A DNA stretch of 64,000 nt from Lingula anatina (Eukaryota; Brachiopoda; Lingulata; Lingulida; Lingulidae), in assembly GCF_001039355.2 (NCBI RefSeq), contig NW_019775014.1, positions 117,415-181,414 of the forward strand. The letters run 5' to 3'. Both the position numbers and the translations under genes were made by a program. Shown here piece by piece: positions 60,485 to 64,000 of the stretch. The notes beneath the pieces were generated by a model that was not told where the DNA came from, did not search any database, and saw nothing but the letters and a program-made list of their open reading frames with translations. The first letter of the stretch is position 1; every line of letters starts with the position of its first letter.

Positions 60485-61352
60485 ATAATAATAATAATAA
60501 TAATAATATATTTATTTCAAGTCTAAAATCCATAAAATGTTCAATAGACTGTACAACATAAAATACAAAGAAGTTTATAGATAAAAATGGTTAAGATATA
60601 TTTTATATAAATAAGAGCTAAACTAACTTAATTGTAATAAACAGTAATTAAAAGTAAAAAATCCAAGGTTTCTTTAAAATTATAAAATTTAAGATTCATG
60701 AATAAAATGTCTTAAAAATATGAGTTTTTAATTCCTTTTTAAAAGATTCTTGTGATTCTATTTGTCTAAGAAAAATTGGCAACTTATTCCACTCTACTGG
60801 TGCAGCTACACAAAATGATATGTCACCATATGATTTTAACCTTGATTTTGGAACTTTCAGTAAAAGTTTGTCACCAGACCTCAGGGATCTTTGAGGGCTA
60901 TAATGTTTGACTAAATCAGTTATATATGGTGGAGCTAGATTATAAAAAGCAGCATGTGTAAAAACTAAAACCTTAAATAAAATTCTGGCCCTAACTGGTA
61001 ACCAGTGCAGATGCTTTAAAATTGGAGTGATATGGCAATCCCTAGGCTGTAGCATTAAAAGCCGTGCTGATATATTCTGGATGCGTTGTAATCTTTTGAT
61101 CTTATCATCTGGACATCCATATAATATAGAATTGCAATAGTCTAGCCTGGAAGTTACCAATGAGTGTATAACAGTAGCAGCAGCAGATTGATTCAGATGT
61201 TTCCTTATGGTACCAATATTCCGAATGTTGAATAAACAAGACCTTGTGATGTTGGAGATCTGTTTGTCCATTGAAAGTGTAGAATCAAAGTATACTCCTA
61301 AATTTTTTACATGGGGGGAGGAAAATGCCATACTAGCTCCAATTTTAAGTTG
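60485..61352 (-). mobile_element. 3' end of a CR1/L2-like LINE
   Basis: On the minus strand the frame from the n at 61353 down to 60696 encodes the C-terminal region that follows the RT in CR1/L2-like LINEs (NLGVYFDSTLSMDKQI, SRLDYCNSILYG, LHWLPVRARI). A short untranslated region ends in AATAAA and a (TTA)n tail at 60484-60512. The copy is cut at the contig join. The continuous frame into the tyrosine recombinase beyond the n is not a natural fusion. Confidence 0.88.
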
Positions 61353-61353
61353 N

Positions 61354-62408
61354 GCAAAAGTACTTTTCTTAGACCAACCAGCTTTGTCAATAATGACTGA
61401 TATAGGTACTGCAGAGGCTTTTGCCTTAGAGGTAGCTGCAGCTCTAACACTGTGAGAGCTAAATGTATAAGTGTCTATACCAGCTCTACTCATAACAGTT
61501 TTTATCCATCTTGCTACTGTGTCTCTTGCGACATTATGATGTGGTTTCATGTAACTTATTAACAAACGTGCACAGTTCTTGTCATTTCTCATGACTTTCG
61601 TGCGAAACAAATATTCCTTCAATACAGTATACACACAAAGCCTCCTGTCTGGAGGGTAGGCCTTAAAAGATACTGAAACAACATTATAACCTGGCCTATT
61701 TTGTTTTAAAGAACCATCTAACTTGAACAAAAACTCAGTTCTCAATTTTTTATAACCTTGAAAACTTAACAACTGCAAAGTTTGTGTACGTGCAGCTTGA
61801 GTCAGAGCCATGAGCATCACTAGCTTTAATGTCAAATCTTTGAGAGTTATATGCTTAACAGGAGAAAGTTTCCTCAAATATGTCAATACTCTTTCAACAT
61901 CCCACACCTCTGTGTATCTGGGTTGTGATGGTCTGGCTGCAAACACACCCTTCATGTATCTGATAATTAATGGGTGATTTCCAATTCTGAATCCATCAAA
62001 GTTTATTCCTAAAGCTGAGAGAGCTCCACGTGCAGTGTTCAAACTCTCATAACCCAAACCTTTATTAAATTGTTCAGTTAAAAACTCGATTACTGCTTCC
62101 AAAGTTGGCGAAAGTGGAGTAATCGTCCTTTTACTACAGTACTGAAACCACCTGTTAATGTGTGTGTTATATTGTTTTTGTGTCCCTGTTTTCCAAGACA
62201 ACATAAGTATTTTGGTAGAGTCCTCTGAAAATCCTCGTTCTCTGAAACTATTCCTGACACTTTGCAAGCAATCAGTCTTAATTTCCCTTCCAAAGGGTGT
62301 TTCAACTGCAGGTGAGGAAGTCTTAAAAGATTCTTCTTTTTCTGTATTATGACTGGTTTCTCCACCAACAATTCCATCAGTCTCGGAAACCATGCTTGTG
62401 TGGGCCAC
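61354..62408 (-). CDS. DIRS tyrosine recombinase (partial, C-terminus lost at gap)
   Basis: The ATG at 62408 lies inside the end of the upstream RT frame, an overlap usual in DIRS elements. The protein has the N-terminal SAM-like DNA-binding part (LMLSWKTGTQKQYNTHINRW), the first catalytic Arg in ALTQAARTQTLQLL, and the His-x2-Arg site in FSSHSVRAAATSKA, followed by AGWSKKSTF. The nucleophilic Tyr should follow within a few residues but lies beyond the n at 61353. DIRS elements integrate a circular DNA through this enzyme instead of an integrase. Confidence 0.9.
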
Positions 62409-64000
62409 ATTGGTGCTACAATGATTCCCTTGGCTCTGTCCTGTCTGACTTTCTGCACACAGTTTCCCAGTAAGCTAAAAGGTGGAAACAAATAAACTGA
62501 GTTAAAAGTTTCCCAGTCAATGGTAAAAGCATCAACAAAAGAGCAGTTTGGATCAGGCTTCCATGAACAATATGTTTCTACTTGAGCATTTATTCTAGAT
62601 GCAAAGCAGTCTATATCTGGGATTCCCCAAAAATTACATATCTTATGAAAAATCTTGCTGTCTAATTTCCATTCAAGATCATCCTTGAATTCTCTGGAAG
62701 CCTTATCTGCTGCCTCATTATTTTTGCCAGCTATATGTGTACATGTTAACCAGACATCATGTGATATACACCAAATCCATATGTCACATGCTACTTTATT
62801 ACAGTTTTCAGAAACTGTGCCTCCCATGTTGTTAATGTATGACACTGCCGTAGTGTTATCTGACATCACCTTAATATGCTTTGACTTAAGATCACGTTTG
62901 AGGGACTTGAGTGCATTCAAAATGGCCATTAATTCTAATACATTAATAGGCAATTTACCCTCTACATCCGTCCATCTACCTCCAATATTATTGTTTTTAT
63001 AACTTGCACCCCAACCTAAAGTGGATGCGTCTGTATGTAAAGTCTCTGAGGGGTTTGGTCTAGCAATAACCCTATGCTGGGATTTCAAGTTGACAATCCA
63101 CCAAATTAAATCTGACCTCATACTGTTTGATATTATCATGGGTGCATCATAGTTACCCTTCGATTCTTGTAAAGCCTTAATCTTTGCTCTTTCTAACTTC
63201 CTATAGTACAGTTTGCCATAATCCACAGCTGAAAAACTTGCTACTAACAACCCAATGACTCTCGCCACTTGTCTAATAGGTGCCTTTGAAACATTATACA
63301 ACTCTTCGCATGCAGAAATTATTTTCTCCTGCCTGTCAAGTGGCAGTGTTACTATCATTTTGTCAGAATCAATAACATTTCCCAAAAATTTTAACTTGCT
63401 TGTTGGTCTCAAAACTGATTTGTCTTCATTTATGATGAAACCCAATTTGGACAGAAGTGTAACTGTTGCATTTAAGTTCTCCGTACATTCTAAATCATCA
63501 CTGCCAATTATTAAACTGTCATCAATGTACCCTGAACTAACATAACCTAAACTTCTCAGTTTCCCAAAAACTGGTTTAAGAAGTTTTGTAAACAATCGCG
63601 GGCCTTCACTGACCCCATTGGGTAAGCAGGTATATTGGTAGATTTTATCCCTCCACTGGAATCTAAAAAATTTTTGCTGTTCATCTGCAAGTTTAATTGA
63701 ATAATAAGCATGACGGATATCGACAGACCCCATTTTTACATTTTTGGTTATCAATGGTAGGGTTTTCTCAAAGGTTTCCATCTTAAAATGCTGATATGGA
63801 ATGAACCGATTTAATTTCTTTAGATTCAGAATTAATCTGTATTCACCATTTTCTTTTTGTCTCAAAAAAATCGGTGATAAAATTTGGCCTGCTTCACTAT
63901 TCACAGGAATAATCACTTTCATGTCCAATAATTTTTTAATTTCTATGTCAATAATGGACATTTCTAACCTATTAAACTTGCAATTTGATTTCACAATGGC
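62090..64000 (-). CDS. DIRS reverse transcriptase-RNase H (N-terminus outside window)
   Basis: 634 codons are open without a break. RT has VDIRHAYYS, then LPNGVSEGPRLF and the catalytic GYIDDSLIIG. RNase H has LHTDASTLGWGA, the Glu in INVLELMAI, VMSDNTTAVSYI and NNEAADKASRE. A C-terminal domain known in DIRS elements follows (DCFASRINAQ, WPTQAWFP). The frame ends at 62090 inside the recombinase gene. No lesion is seen, so the copy may be recent or active, but its 5' end and repeats are not in view. Confidence 0.92.
   Translation of the reverse strand, partial: AIVKSNCKFNRLEMSIIDIEIKKLLDMKVIIPVNSEAGQILSPIFLRQKENGEYRLILNLKKLNRFIPYQHFKMETFEKTLPLITKNVKMGSVDIRHAYYSIKLADEQQKFFRFQWRDKIYQYTCLPNGVSEGPRLFTKLLKPVFGKLRSLGYVSSGYIDDSLIIGSDDLECTENLNATVTLLSKLGFIINEDKSVLRPTSKLKFLGNVIDSDKMIVTLPLDRQEKIISACEELYNVSKAPIRQVARVIGLLVASFSAVDYGKLYYRKLERAKIKALQESKGNYDAPMIISNSMRSDLIWWIVNLKSQHRVIARPNPSETLHTDASTLGWGASYKNNNIGGRWTDVEGKLPINVLELMAILNALKSLKRDLKSKHIKVMSDNTTAVSYINNMGGTVSENCNKVACDIWIWCISHDVWLTCTHIAGKNNEAADKASREFKDDLEWKLDSKIFHKICNFWGIPDIDCFASRINAQVETYCSWKPDPNCSFVDAFTIDWETFNSVYLFPPFSLLGNCVQKVRQDRAKGIIVAPMWPTQAWFPRLMELLVEKPVIIQKKKNLLRLPHLQLKHPLEGKLRLIACKVSGIVSENEDFQRTLPKYLCCLGKQGHKNNITHTLTGGFSTVVKGRLLHFRQLWKQ

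Noticed and set aside
60696-62408. A 570-residue recombinase-LINE fusion protein
   Set aside because: The two halves meet exactly at the unknown base 61353 and belong to unrelated element classes; treated as a contig join.

Overview
The window is nuclear DNA of an invertebrate animal. It is AT-rich, has GT-AG introns and polyadenylation signals, and carries a set of transposons (Ty3/gypsy, BEL/Pao, DIRS, Penelope-like, Tx1/L1-like LINE, CR1/L2-like LINE, Tc1, MITEs) typical of marine invertebrates such as lophotrochozoans or lancelets. The species cannot be fixed from the sequence. Single 'n' characters at 11505, 20145, 27166, 41272 and 61353 look like contig joins. Several odd structures coincide with them.

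Region 1 to 6.5 kb is the only convincing host gene: the last twelve exons of a plus-strand gene for a long coiled-coil protein with a Ser/Gln/Pro-rich tail and a final short coiled coil. A CCDC158-like protein is my best but unproven guess. From 6.5 to 10.2 kb no gene is visible.

Region 10.2 to 18.6 kb is a Ty3/gypsy element. Its gag is broken, one in-frame UAG separates gag from a full-length pol that ends in a chromodomain, and a possible third membrane-protein ORF follows. The two LTR halves sit in permuted order around the 5' gag fragment. This probably means two copies were merged at the n at 11505.

Region 18.6 to 31 kb holds TA microsatellites and fold-back sequences, a 5'-truncated Penelope-like element with a GIY-YIG endonuclease, two decayed DIRS copies within a duplicated segment of about 2.1 kb, and a pair of interlocked inverted repeats. 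Region 31 to 37.9 kb is a complete but dead BEL/Pao element with 401 and 416 bp LTRs and a 5 bp target duplication.

Region 38 to 56 kb is a nested stack built on one dispersed composite repeat. A 1.3 kb TIR element has duplicated TGTA. A TTAA-flanked MITE is split by a 5'-truncated Tx1/L1-like LINE with a 17 bp target duplication. A 1.65 kb Tc1 element is split by a 5.6 kb TA-flanked element with pogo-like ends, and that element contains an errantivirus-like provirus remnant with a pol tail overlapping an envelope gene. Unoccupied versions of two insertion sites are present elsewhere in the window.

Region 56 to 60.2 kb has a near-perfect 768 bp tandem duplication carrying a 110-codon ORF, then a large inverted repeat. 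Region 60.2 to 64 kb (minus strand) is a MITE remnant, the 3' end of a CR1/L2-like LINE and, across the n at 61353, a well-preserved DIRS element with reverse transcriptase, RNase H and tyrosine recombinase. It runs off the window end.

No rRNA, tRNA, CRISPR or prokaryotic-type feature was seen.
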